This document shows positions 24,856 to 31,719 of a DNA stretch of 31,719 bases, one piece after another (position 1 is the stretch's first letter; every line of letters begins with the position of its first letter). The notes below the pieces were generated by a model. That model saw only the letters and a program-made list of their open reading frames with translations, was not told the origin of the DNA and did not search any database. Both the position numbers and the translations under genes were made by a program. The stretch comes from Cognatazoarcus sp050303815. GTDB taxonomy: Bacteria; Pseudomonadota; Gammaproteobacteria; Burkholderiales; Rhodocyclaceae. The stretch is from the NCBI GenBank assembly GCA_050303815.1, contig JBNLCM010000053.1, positions 1 to 31,719 of the forward strand. Reading direction: 5' to 3'.

Positions 24856-24871
24856 TGGCGTGAAATCTGCT
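24856..24871 (+). promoter_or_regulatory. Sigma-54 (RpoN) -24/-12 promoter
   Basis: TGGCGTGAAATCTGCT matches the RpoN consensus TGGCACG-N4-TTGCW at 13 of 16 positions, counting the four unspecified ones. It has the obligatory GG (24857-24858) and GC (24869-24870) separated by exactly ten bases. Transcription would begin near 24882, leaving a leader of about 74 bases before the ATG at 24956. Such promoters require an enhancer-binding activator; exosortase/PEP-CTERM and exopolysaccharide genes of betaproteobacteria are known to use RpoN with PrsK/PrsR, but no such activator gene is in the window. Confidence 0.65.
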
Positions 24872-24955
24872 TGGAGTTAGCCATCCCTCGCTTTCGGGTG
24901 GTCAAGCAGGACGCGCTTGCCGCCCCAGAGGCGCGAACTGAGATTGGACTAGACG

Positions 24956-25705
24956 ATGACGACACACACGCCGGAAAATTCGCAAGCGCAGGGTGCAGGA
25001 ACCGGCCCGAGCACGGCCCGCCGACGCCTGCTCGCGGGAGGCGGCGGAGTCCTTTTGGCAGTACAGGCCAAGACGGCGCTGGGCACAGCGATCTGTCAGA
25101 GCCCGTCGGCCATGGTAAGCGGCAACACGAGCCCGAGGCAGGACGGTCCGCCGCCGTGTTCGGGCGGCCGTTCTCCCGGTTTCTGGCGCGTGCCCAAGCA
25201 CTACAACGCCTGGACGGGTGCGATCCACCCGACGCTTAAGAACGTCGCCCTGTGTCCGACCGGCCTGGGCGGCCTGTCGCCGGCGAATATCCTTGACCAG
25301 GGCACGCTGGTTTTGTCGGTCTTCCCTGCTGCGGCGAACATCCCTCTCGTGTCGTACACCTACACCGAAGGCGGTCAGCAAAAGACCATCGGTGCGGGTG
25401 ATTGGGGTCTGGGCGCTATTCTTGCCTTTCCCAAGGCGGCAGGCATCAATGAGGGCGACCTCCTCTGGCACCTGTGCGCGGCGTACCTCAATTCGCTCGC
25501 CTTCCCGGACTATGCCTTGACGACCGACCAGGTAATCGAAGCTGGGGATGCGCTCCTGAATGGCGGTGTATGGTGCCCGAGCAGTATCGACCCGAACGTG
25601 TGTGCGGCTAACTCGTTCAACGCATCGTCGTTTGTTCAGTACATCAGCGGCATGTACGATATCAACTCGGACCTCGACATCGAGCAGTACTGCACGACGC
25701 AGTAG
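24956..25705 (+). CDS. Exported Cys-containing protein with Tat-like signal; unknown function
   Basis: I do not recognise this 249-residue protein. It begins with about 20 polar residues, then RRRLLAGGG at residues 22-30 and a hydrophobic stretch to about 45. This is a plausible twin-arginine export signal with a short-side-chain cleavage region near ALGTA. The mature part has seven Cys (47, 68, 100, 174, 207, 216, 246), which could form disulfides. It also contains GGRSPGFWRVPKHYNAW, similar to SPGYWK-type motifs of secreted surface proteins, and it ends in EQYCTTQ. No membrane anchor or PEP-CTERM tail is present. The ATG at 24956 has only a weak ribosome-binding site. It is the first gene after a sigma-54-like promoter and precedes the PqqD-like and HprK-like genes, so it may be their substrate. 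That role is inference. Confidence 0.75.
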   Translation: MTTHTPENSQAQGAGTGPSTARRRLLAGGGGVLLAVQAKTALGTAICQSPSAMVSGNTSPRQDGPPPCSGGRSPGFWRVPKHYNAWTGAIHPTLKNVALCPTGLGGLSPANILDQGTLVLSVFPAAANIPLVSYTYTEGGQQKTIGAGDWGLGAILAFPKAAGINEGDLLWHLCAAYLNSLAFPDYALTTDQVIEAGDALLNGGVWCPSSIDPNVCAANSFNASSFVQYISGMYDINSDLDIEQYCTTQ

Positions 25706-25741
25706 GCCCGGCGACGGCTCCACCTGAGGGCACTATCTCCG

Positions 25742-26044
25742 TTGTCGGCTTCGCCGAATTCCCTCAAACTAAGGGTCCGACGGGGCCGGCGGCTCGCGTT
25801 GTCGCCCGATTGGGGCGAAGACGAGCCTTCTGCCCTCTTTGATCGAAATTCAGGCGACTACTGGATCATCGGCAATGCGGCGCGGTTCATGGTGGCTCAT
25901 CTGCTGTCCCTCCCGTTCACCTGCAGCGAAGACTCTCCGTCCCTGACGCTGTCGGAGCTAGCCGGTACCCATTGGGGCGAGACGGTTATGGCTGACGTTG
26001 CCACCGAACTCGTCGCCTCGAATATCCTCGAAGACGCACCCTGA
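25742..26044 (+). CDS. PqqD-like protein of the HPr-rel-A system
   Basis: This 100-residue small acidic protein resembles the PqqD/RRE fold. An N-terminal strand region carries WGEDEPSALFDRNSGDYWII, followed by a helical half with NAARFMVAHLL, LTLSELA and a C-terminal TELVASNILE. PqqD-type domains bind leader regions of peptides or proteins and present them to modifying enzymes. I recall this subgroup as the HPr-rel-A-system PqqD family, always beside an HprK-related kinase, as here. The only plausible start giving the full domain is the TTG at 25742; no ATG exists in frame near it. It begins 36 bases after the exported protein and ends 39 bases before the kinase. Confidence 0.75.
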   Translation: MSASPNSLKLRVRRGRRLALSPDWGEDEPSALFDRNSGDYWIIGNAARFMVAHLLSLPFTCSEDSPSLTLSELAGTHWGETVMADVATELVASNILEDAP

Positions 26045-26083
26045 ACCTTCGCCCTGCCCAGTGCGCCCGGGACTCGCTTCCTG

Positions 26084-26944
26084 ATGGATACCACGCTTCG
26101 CATCCCGCCCTTCAACATCCGTCTGCAGTCACCGTTTGAGGAAGTGGAAGCTCACTTGGCGCGCTTTTACAGCCGCTGCGAGCGCATCGTCGGGGACCAT
26201 TTCGTCGACTTTCACATCCGCCTCCTCCCGGGCAGCGGCATCCACCGCTTCTGGCGGCCGCAGGCGCGCTTTCTCGTCGACGATCAGAATCCGTTCATCC
26301 CGTTGCCAGCTGACCAGGCCGCGCCTATGTTCGAGTGGGGCCTGAACTGGACGGTTGCCAGCCGATCGCTCGGCTACTCCGTCCTCCACGCGGCGGTCCT
26401 CGCCAAGGGCGAGGACGCGATCATCCTTCCCGGGTTTCCGGGCGCCGGCAAGAGCACCCTGTGCGCCTCCCTGGCGCTCCTCGAAGGCTGGCGCCTGTTC
26501 TCGGACGAGCTGGCGATTCTCGACCCGTCCGATGGGCGACTGCTGCCGCACCCACGCCCCATCAGCCTCAAGAACCAGTCGATCGACATCGTGGCCGGCT
26601 TTCCCGGCGCACGCATCGGGCCGCGCTTCGAGGACACGCGAAAGGGCACCGTCGCCCATGCCGCGGCGCCCGAGTCCTCCATGGACCAGGCCTCGCAACC
26701 GGGACGCCCACGCTGGCTCGTCTTCCCCCGATTCGAGGCCGGCGCGCAGACTCAGGTGGTCGAGATCCCCCGTGCCGAGGCTTTCGCGCTCATCCAGCAA
26801 CAGTCCTTCAATCGGGACCGGATGGGCGACGTGGGGTTCGACACGATCTGCCGTCTGCTCAGCGAGGTTCGCTGCTACGCAACGGTGTATGGTTCGACCT
26901 TGAGCGGTCTCGAAGGGATTCATCGGATTGTCAGCGACAGCTAG
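26084..26944 (+). CDS. HprK-related kinase A
   Basis: This 286-residue protein is related to the kinase domain of HPr kinase/phosphorylase. A unique N-terminal part of about 90 residues is followed by the P-loop LPGFPGAGKSTLC at about residues 115-127, with Lys123, then the acidic LFSDELAIL that replaces the metal/catalytic acid motif of HprK. A longer C-terminal region includes PRPISLKNQSID and LVFPRFEAGA. HPr itself and a PTS are not in the window, so the target is probably not HPr. HprK homologues are known to phosphorylate the C-terminus of some lasso peptides, which makes a peptide or protein target plausible here. It begins at the ATG at 26084 and sits between PqqD-like and nucleotidyltransferase genes. 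Confidence 0.85.
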   Translation: MDTTLRIPPFNIRLQSPFEEVEAHLARFYSRCERIVGDHFVDFHIRLLPGSGIHRFWRPQARFLVDDQNPFIPLPADQAAPMFEWGLNWTVASRSLGYSVLHAAVLAKGEDAIILPGFPGAGKSTLCASLALLEGWRLFSDELAILDPSDGRLLPHPRPISLKNQSIDIVAGFPGARIGPRFEDTRKGTVAHAAAPESSMDQASQPGRPRWLVFPRFEAGAQTQVVEIPRAEAFALIQQQSFNRDRMGDVGFDTICRLLSEVRCYATVYGSTLSGLEGIHRIVSDS

Positions 26945-27093
26945 GGTCTGCGGGACTCGTTTCGATGCCTGCGCCGGCGCCACGGCCGCGAGCCCGCACG
27001 ATGTCGTCACGGACGTCGACCGGGGAGCCCCCCTTGCCTTCCTCGCACGCTGTGTCGCACAGGCTCATCGCTTCAACGTGATCCGCCAAGTAC

Positions 27094-28209
27094 ATGTCCA
27101 CAGCCCCTAGCCGCGCGGGTAGCCATCGCGACCGGCTCCTTGCGCTCTTTTCCCGTCCCGCGGGCGCCGAGCGGCTTTCGGCCGCCGACTGGAGCGACAT
27201 CGTCGCCACCGCGAGAAACGCGAACCTGCTGGGCAAGCTTGCGACGTCGCTCGAACAGGCTGCCCAGCGGGCGCCGGAGGCGCCGCAACGCCATCTGACC
27301 GGCGCCGCGATGCTGAGCGCGCGACAACGGCAATCGGTGATCTGGGAGGCTCACCAGATCAACGATGCCCTTGCCCCACTGGGCACTCCTGTCGTGTTGC
27401 TGAAGGGCGCCGCCTATGCCATGGCCGGCCACGCGGCCGCAGACGGGCGACTCTTCGGCGACATCGACCTGCTGGTTGAGCGGGATGCCCTGGGTACTGT
27501 TGAGCGCCAGCTCATGGGGCACGGCTGGACACCGATGAAGACCGATGCCTACGACCAGCGGTATTACCGCCAGTGGATGCATGAGATCCCACCCTTGGTC
27601 CATGCCAGGCGTGGCACGGTCATCGATGTTCACCACACCATTCTGCCGCTGACGGCGCGACACCATCCAGCTCCCGAACGGATCTTCCGGCATGCGAAGG
27701 TCATTCCGGGCCTCAGCCACCTGATGAGGCCAGCCCCGGAAGATCTGATTGTCCACAGCCTGTGCCACCTGGCCCATGAGGGCGAAGTAGACAACCTGCT
27801 GCGAGACCTGCACGACATAGCAAGCCTGCTCCGCGAACAGGCCGCGGACCCGCAATTTCAGGCGCGACTTGAAGGTGCCGCCGCAGAACACGATCTGCTC
27901 GAGCCCTGCGCACTGGGTCTGGCGCTGGCGGCCCGGTACTTCGGCTGCGACGTCACACGGCGGGCAGCCGATTCCGTCGCAGCCAGGGGAGGCCGGGGCT
28001 GCGAGGCCGCGCTCCTCGCGCTCTACGAGGCGGCCTTGCACCCATCGCCGACCGGCGAAGCCCGCTGGACCACGCACATTGCGAGGACCCGGATCTACCT
28101 CCGATCGCACCGCCTGCGCATGCCCCCCCTGATGCTCTTCCGCCACCTGTCGCGCAAGGCATGGAGGCGGCTAACCACGCGGCCGGAGTCCGCCCCCCAG
28201 GAAGGCTAA
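27094..28209 (+). CDS. Nucleotidyltransferase-fold protein of the HPr-rel-A island
   Basis: This 371-residue protein matches the uncharacterised nucleotidyltransferase family found with PqqD/HprK-like genes and in some capsule and lasso-peptide clusters. The core is VVLLKGAAYAMAGHA, followed by GRLFGDIDLLV with the paired carboxylates Asp123 and Asp125, then a downstream TVIDVHHTIL that may supply the third acid. The C-terminal half is helical, with EDLIVHSLCHLAHEGEVDNL and a basic end. The donor nucleotide and acceptor are unknown; transfer of a nucleotide or sugar phosphate is inferred from the fold. An in-frame stop at 27079-27081 forces the start to the ATG at 27094, leaving a 149-base gap after the kinase with no convincing gene. 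Confidence 0.8.
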   Translation: MSTAPSRAGSHRDRLLALFSRPAGAERLSAADWSDIVATARNANLLGKLATSLEQAAQRAPEAPQRHLTGAAMLSARQRQSVIWEAHQINDALAPLGTPVVLLKGAAYAMAGHAAADGRLFGDIDLLVERDALGTVERQLMGHGWTPMKTDAYDQRYYRQWMHEIPPLVHARRGTVIDVHHTILPLTARHHPAPERIFRHAKVIPGLSHLMRPAPEDLIVHSLCHLAHEGEVDNLLRDLHDIASLLREQAADPQFQARLEGAAAEHDLLEPCALGLALAARYFGCDVTRRAADSVAARGGRGCEAALLALYEAALHPSPTGEARWTTHIARTRIYLRSHRLRMPPLMLFRHLSRKAWRRLTTRPESAPQEG

Positions 28210-28225
28210 GGGCCCCGCGGGGCCC
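28210..28225. terminator. Bidirectional hairpin between the island and grxD
   Basis: GGGCCCCGCGGGGCCC is a perfect 16-base palindrome beginning one base after the stop of the nucleotidyltransferase gene. The flanking AA and CTT allow slight extension. It lies between the convergent ends of that gene and grxD, the expected place for a shared terminator. It lacks a T-run on either strand, so Rho-independent termination is plausible but not certain. Confidence 0.6.
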
Positions 28226-28260
28226 CTTGAGATCCGTCTGCCATCCGGGAAGGGTTGCAG

Positions 28261-28584
28261 TCAGGCTGCGCTGCCCGAGGACTTCAGGATTTCCTGGAGC
28301 TCACCGTTCTCGTACATCTCGCGCATGATGTCGCAGCCACCAATGAACTCGCCATTGACATAGAGCTGCGGGATGGTCGGCCACTCGGAAAACTCCTTGA
28401 TGCCCTGGCGAATACCGTTGTCCGCCAGCACGTTGACCGAGTAGTAGTCCTTCACGCCGCACAGGTTGAGGATCTGCACGGCGGTGGCCGAGAAGCCGCA
28501 CTGCGGAATCTGGGGCGATCCTTTCATGTAGAGCACGACCGAGTTGGAGCTGACCTGCTCCTTGATGACGTCAAGGGGATCCAT
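28261..28584 (-). CDS. grxD: Monothiol glutaredoxin Grx4
   Basis: This 107-residue CGFS-type monothiol glutaredoxin carries or transfers [2Fe-2S] clusters and takes part in iron homeostasis. The signature IPQCGFS contains the cluster-binding Cys29. Glutathione-contact segments WPTIPQLYVNGEFIGGCDI are present. Length is standard. The ATG at 28584 follows a GGAAG ribosome-binding site. It lies 55 bases after the prmC stop, on the same strand, and is probably transcribed with hemA-prfA-prmC. Confidence 0.95.
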   Translation of the reverse strand: MDPLDVIKEQVSSNSVVLYMKGSPQIPQCGFSATAVQILNLCGVKDYYSVNVLADNGIRQGIKEFSEWPTIPQLYVNGEFIGGCDIMREMYENGELQEILKSSGSAA

Positions 28585-28639
28585 GGCAATCTTCCTATGG
28601 GAGAGTTGGGGGAATAATACCTGATTTAATTGGTCGGGA

Positions 28640-29503
28640 TTAGTCTACGGCGACGGCTCGCTCGCCGTCAATACGCTGCCGACCAAAGCTGACCCGCTCG
28701 ATGCCGGCGAGGTCGTCTACCGACCCCACGTCGGCCAGTCCCGCGGCCCCCAGCAGCGCCCGGACATCCCCGGCCTGATCGTGCCCGTGCTCCAGCAGCA
28801 CCCAGGCGTCCCGGGCCAGATGGGGCGCGAGCGCACGAATGATCAATCGGATGTCATCGAGCCCGGCCGGTCCCGACGCCAACGCCGACACCGGTTCGAA
28901 ACGGAGATCGCCCCGCGCCAGATGGGGATCGCCGTCCGCAACATAGGGCGGATTACTGACCACCAGATCGAATTGGTGTCCTTCCAGGCCAGCCAGCCAG
29001 TCACTCTGGTGAAAGGCCACCCGTGCGCCCAACGCGCCGGCATTCCACACCGCGTAGCCCAGGGCCTCGCTCGAACGGTCGACCGCAATGACCGACTCGG
29101 CCCGGCGCCCCAACTCGAGCGCCAGCGTGATGGCAAGGACGCCGCTGCCCGTGCCGAGGTCCAGCACCCGCAGCCGCTCCTTGCCCTCGACACGGCGCAG
29201 CGCCTCGTCGACCAGCAACTCCGTTTCGGGGCGGGGTATCAACACTCCGGGTCCCACGCGGAACGTGCGCGAGTGGAACTCCCGCTCACCGACGAGGTAG
29301 GCGACGGGCTCGCCGATCCTGCGACGGCCGACGAGTCCCTCGAAGCGCGATGACTGCTCGACCGTCAAACGTCGTTCGGGAAACCCGCTCAAGGTCGCCC
29401 GCGAGCACTCGGCCACATGACACAGCAGCACTCTGGCGTCGACTCCGCCGATGCGTTCGCGGGCCCACGCCAGCGCTTCGCCCAGCTGCCAGGCCTTACT
29501 CAT
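28640..29503 (-). CDS. prmC: Peptide chain release factor glutamine N5-methyltransferase
   Basis: This 287-residue methyltransferase modifies the glutamine of the GGQ motif in release factors RF1 and RF2, increasing termination activity. The N-terminal helical substrate-binding domain includes VAYLVGEREFHSRTF and PGVLIPRPETELLV. The SAM-binding core has VLDLGTGSGVLAI, and the catalytic VVSNPPYVAD is complete. The start ATG (29503) overlaps the end of prfA, its substrate gene, by eight bases. This is the usual prfA-prmC coupling. A longer in-frame extension into prfA is not supported by the family. Confidence 0.95.
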   Translation of the reverse strand: MSKAWQLGEALAWARERIGGVDARVLLCHVAECSRATLSGFPERRLTVEQSSRFEGLVGRRRIGEPVAYLVGEREFHSRTFRVGPGVLIPRPETELLVDEALRRVEGKERLRVLDLGTGSGVLAITLALELGRRAESVIAVDRSSEALGYAVWNAGALGARVAFHQSDWLAGLEGHQFDLVVSNPPYVADGDPHLARGDLRFEPVSALASGPAGLDDIRLIIRALAPHLARDAWVLLEHGHDQAGDVRALLGAAGLADVGSVDDLAGIERVSFGRQRIDGERAVAVD

Positions 29504-30578
29504 CACCCGACAACGCGGCCAACTGCTCGGCCTGGTGCTCGGCCACCAGCGCATCGACGAGTTCGTCGAGATCTCCCTGCATGACGGCGTCGAGCTTGTA
29601 GAGCGTCAGGTTGATCCGGTGGTCGGTGACGCGCCCCTGGGGGAAGTTGTAGGTGCGGATCCGCTCGGACCGGTCGCCACTCCCCACCAGGCTCTTGCGC
29701 GTCGCCGCGTCCTTCGCCTGCTGTTCGCGCACCTGCATGTCCTTGATCCGCGCCGCCAGCACCGCCATCGCCTGCGCCTTGTTGCGGTGCTGCGAGCGAT
29801 CGTCCTGGCACTCGACCACGAGACCTGTCGGCAGGTGCGTGATTCGCACGGCCGAGTCGGTCTTGTTGATGTGCTGTCCTCCGGCACCACTTGCGCGGAA
29901 GGTGTCGATGCGCAGTTCGGCCGGATTGATCGTCACATCGGCCACTTCGTCGGCTTCCGGCATCACCGCCACGGTGCATGCGGACGTATGGATGCGCCCC
30001 TGGGTCTCGGTAACCGGAACCCGCTGGACGCGGTGCCCGCCCGATTCGAACTTCAGCCGCGCATAGGCATCCGGCCCGACCACGCGCGCGATGACCTCCT
30101 TGAAGCCACCGAGCGTCGACTCCGCCGCGCTGACGATCTCCACCTGCCAGCGACGGCCCTCCGCGTAGCGGGTGTACATCCGCAGCAGGTCGCCCGCAAA
30201 CAGCGCCGCTTCGTCGCCCCCCGTACCCGCCCGGATCTCCAGAAAGAGATTGCGGTCGTCGTCAGGGTCCCTCGGCAGCAGTGCCTTCTGGAGTTCGCGC
30301 TCAAGGGACTCGCATCGTGCGCTCCCGGACTCGATCTCGCTCTCTGCCAGTTCACGCATCTCCGGATCATCGAGCAGGGCGCGCGCTGTCTGCACGTCCT
30401 CTTCGGCCTGGCGGAACTCGCGAAAGAGGCCGACCACCGGACCGATCTCGGCGTGCTCCCGCGACTGCCGCCGAAAGACGTCCATGTCGGCCGTGGCGTC
30501 GCTCGATGCGAGCCAACGATCCAGCTCGGCCAAGCGCAGGCCAAGCTGTTCAAGCTTCTCTCTGATGCTGGATTTCAT
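29496..30578 (-). CDS. prfA: Peptide chain release factor 1
   Basis: This 360-residue class I release factor recognises UAA and UAG stop codons. The codon-recognition tripeptide is PVT within HRVQRVPVTETQGRIHTSA, one of the accepted PxT forms of RF1. The peptidyl-hydrolysis motif GGQ lies in ASGAGGQHINKTDSAVRI. The N-terminus MKSSIREKLEQLGLRLAEL and the tail with LYKLDAVMQGDLDELVDAL are typical. The ATG at 30578 gives the standard length; it begins 38 bases after the hemA stop, so hemA and prfA are co-transcribed, as in many proteobacteria. Confidence 0.97.
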   Translation of the reverse strand: MKSSIREKLEQLGLRLAELDRWLASSDATADMDVFRRQSREHAEIGPVVGLFREFRQAEEDVQTARALLDDPEMRELAESEIESGSARCESLERELQKALLPRDPDDDRNLFLEIRAGTGGDEAALFAGDLLRMYTRYAEGRRWQVEIVSAAESTLGGFKEVIARVVGPDAYARLKFESGGHRVQRVPVTETQGRIHTSACTVAVMPEADEVADVTINPAELRIDTFRASGAGGQHINKTDSAVRITHLPTGLVVECQDDRSQHRNKAQAMAVLAARIKDMQVREQQAKDAATRKSLVGSGDRSERIRTYNFPQGRVTDHRINLTLYKLDAVMQGDLDELVDALVAEHQAEQLAALSGDE

Positions 30579-30616
30579 GGCGAATCGATTGAGGCGGGAC
30601 TCGGCCCGGGGAGGGA

Positions 30617-31719
30617 CTAGCGACGACCGTCCAGATTGAACATGCGCTGAACGCAACTGCTGGCTTCGGAGTTCTCGGCACCCGCCTTGTTGAGATACTG
30701 CGTGGGGGCATGCATCAATTTGTTGGTCAGCCCGTGGCTCAAGGCCTCCAGCACCTTCTCCGGCGACTCCCCCTTGGCCAGCAGACGGGCGGCGCGCTCC
30801 AGCTCATCGCGCCGCAACTGATCCGCACGAGCACGCAAGGCACGGATCGTCGGGACCGTATCGCGAGCCTCGATCCAGTGGAGGAATCCGTCCACCTGAC
30901 GATCGATGATCCCTTCGGCTTCCACCACGGCTGCCTGGCGGGATTCGACGCCGGATTCGACGACCTGCGCGAGATCGTCGACCGTATAGAGGAACACGTC
31001 GTCGAGGTCGCCCACCTCGCGCTCGATATCGCGCGGCACCGCCAGGTCCACCATGACCACCGGGCGGTGCCGACGGGCCTTGATGGCGCTCTCGACCATC
31101 CCCAGGCCAACAATCGGCAACGGGCTCCCGGTACAGGACACCACCACATCGTAGTGGTGAAGGATGTCGGCCACCTCGTCGAGGCGGGCCACGTCGCCGC
31201 CGAATCGCTCGGCCAGCGCCTCGGCCCGCGCCGGGGTCCGGTTGACGACCGTGATCCGCTTTGGGCGTTCGCCGGCAAAATGGGCCGCACACAACTCGAT
31301 CATCTCACCGGCGCCGATGAACAGGACCTTCTGGTCGGCCACCCGCTCGAAGATACGCTCGGCCAGGTGCACGGCGGCCGCAGCCATCGAGACGATGTTG
31401 GCGCCAATCGCCGTCGTCGAGCGCACTTCCTTGGCTACCGCGAAGGTGCGCTGAAAAAGCTTGTGCAGGAGGGTGCCCAGCGTGCCAGCCTCTTCTGCGT
31501 GACGGGCGGCCTCCTTGACCTGGCCAAGGATCTGCGGCTCACCGAGCACCATCGAGTCCAGGCCACTGGCGACGCGGAAGACGTGGCGCACGGCCTCCCG
31601 CTGCGGATAGGCGTAAAGGTAAGGCGCAATGTCGCGCAGGCTCACCCGATGGAAGTCCGCCAGCCAGTCTGCCGCGGCCTGCTGGTTGTCACAGGCGTAA
31701 TACAGTTCGGTACGGTTGC
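30617..31719 (-). CDS. hemA: Glutamyl-tRNA reductase (N-terminus outside the window)
   Basis: This enzyme reduces glutamyl-tRNA to glutamate-1-semialdehyde, the first committed step of C5-pathway tetrapyrrole synthesis. The 366 visible residues start with NRTELYYACDN; the catalytic Cys is the very next residue upstream, its codon cut by the window edge. Further motifs are LDSMVLGEPQILGQVKEA, the NADPH-binding VLFIGAGEMIELCAAHF, VVMVDLAVPRDIEREV and the dimerisation tail ending VQRMFNLDGRR. The stop is TAG at 30617-30619. It heads the hemA-prfA-prmC-grxD group on the minus strand; an internal GTG near 31645 is not the true start because coding continues to the edge. Confidence 0.95.
   Translation of the reverse strand, partial: NRTELYYACDNQQAAADWLADFHRVSLRDIAPYLYAYPQREAVRHVFRVASGLDSMVLGEPQILGQVKEAARHAEEAGTLGTLLHKLFQRTFAVAKEVRSTTAIGANIVSMAAAAVHLAERIFERVADQKVLFIGAGEMIELCAAHFAGERPKRITVVNRTPARAEALAERFGGDVARLDEVADILHHYDVVVSCTGSPLPIVGLGMVESAIKARRHRPVVMVDLAVPRDIEREVGDLDDVFLYTVDDLAQVVESGVESRQAAVVEAEGIIDRQVDGFLHWIEARDTVPTIRALRARADQLRRDELERAARLLAKGESPEKVLEALSHGLTNKLMHAPTQYLNKAGAENSEASSCVQRMFNLDGRR

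Noticed and set aside
26928..27110. Possible 60-codon gene between the HprK-related kinase and the nucleotidyltransferase.
   Set aside because: It starts inside the kinase end, has no clear ribosome site or motif, and overlaps the transferase start in another frame.
24956..28209. The island interpreted as a lasso-peptide or PQQ biosynthesis cluster.
   Set aside because: There is no lasso cyclase, leader peptidase, radical-SAM PqqE or short precursor gene; only the shared PqqD-like, HprK-like and transferase components are present.
1..31719. CRISPR arrays, tRNA genes, insertion sequences or prophage genes.
   Set aside because: Reading both strands, I saw no regularly spaced repeats, cloverleaf-like segments, transposase or integrase motifs.

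Overview
The window is about 31.7 kb of GC-rich, densely coding DNA. It is almost certainly the chromosome of a betaproteobacterium, most likely in or near the Rhodocyclales (Azoarcus/Thauera/Zoogloea-like). This rests on product similarity and gene order: pepP-ubiH, dusB-fis-purH-purD-hemF, hemY-hemX-hemD-hemC beside ppc, algZ-algR facing argH, and hemA-prfA-prmC-grxD. I ran no database search. I saw no rRNA, tRNA, CRISPR array, insertion sequence or phage gene, and there is no gene-free stretch longer than about 300 bases.

Layout. (1) 1-3543, plus strand: the tail of a probable sulfide:quinone-oxidoreductase-like flavoprotein, a DUF3422 membrane protein, then a tightly packed unit of a NrtS-like nitrate/nitrite transporter, an ECF sigma factor, a very small soluble zinc-finger anti-sigma factor and a YiiX-like permuted papain-fold hydrolase. 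(2) 3680-11863, plus strand: aminopeptidase P, UbiH, DusB, Fis, PurH, PurD, a YegP-like protein and the oxygen-dependent coproporphyrinogen oxidase HemF. (3) 11906-16167, minus strand: hemC-hemD-hemX-hemY, divergent from ppc (16338-19076). (4) 19105-22452: an algR/algZ two-component pair on the minus strand, divergent from argH. (5) 22475-24669, plus strand: a Ser/Thr protein kinase with a C-terminal cyclic-nucleotide-binding domain, overlapping a fructosamine-kinase-family gene. (6) 24956-28209, plus strand: an accessory island. (7) 28261 to the end, minus strand: grxD, prmC, prfA and hemA; hemA runs off the window.

The accessory island in (6) is the most interesting part. It encodes a Cys-containing exported protein with a Tat-like signal, a PqqD-like peptide-binding protein, an HprK-related kinase and a nucleotidyltransferase-fold protein. 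I recognise the PqqD and HprK members as the poorly characterised 'HPr-rel-A system'. A very good sigma-54 (-24/-12) promoter match lies just upstream of the first gene. The same three enzyme types (PqqD-like, HprK-like, nucleotidyltransferase) tailor some lasso peptides, but no lasso cyclase or leader peptidase is present here. The island may therefore be a peptide or protein modification system whose target could be the exported protein encoded first.

How the genes work together: most of the rest is housekeeping. It covers tetrapyrrole synthesis (hemA, hemC, hemD, hemX, hemY, hemF, with prfA/prmC in the hemA operon), purine synthesis (purH, purD), arginine (argH), anaplerosis (ppc), ubiquinone (ubiH), tRNA modification and nucleoid structure (dusB, fis), and iron-sulfur/redox handling (grxD). 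Regulatory elements include the ECF sigma/anti-sigma pair, AlgZR and the kinase with a cyclic-nucleotide-binding domain.
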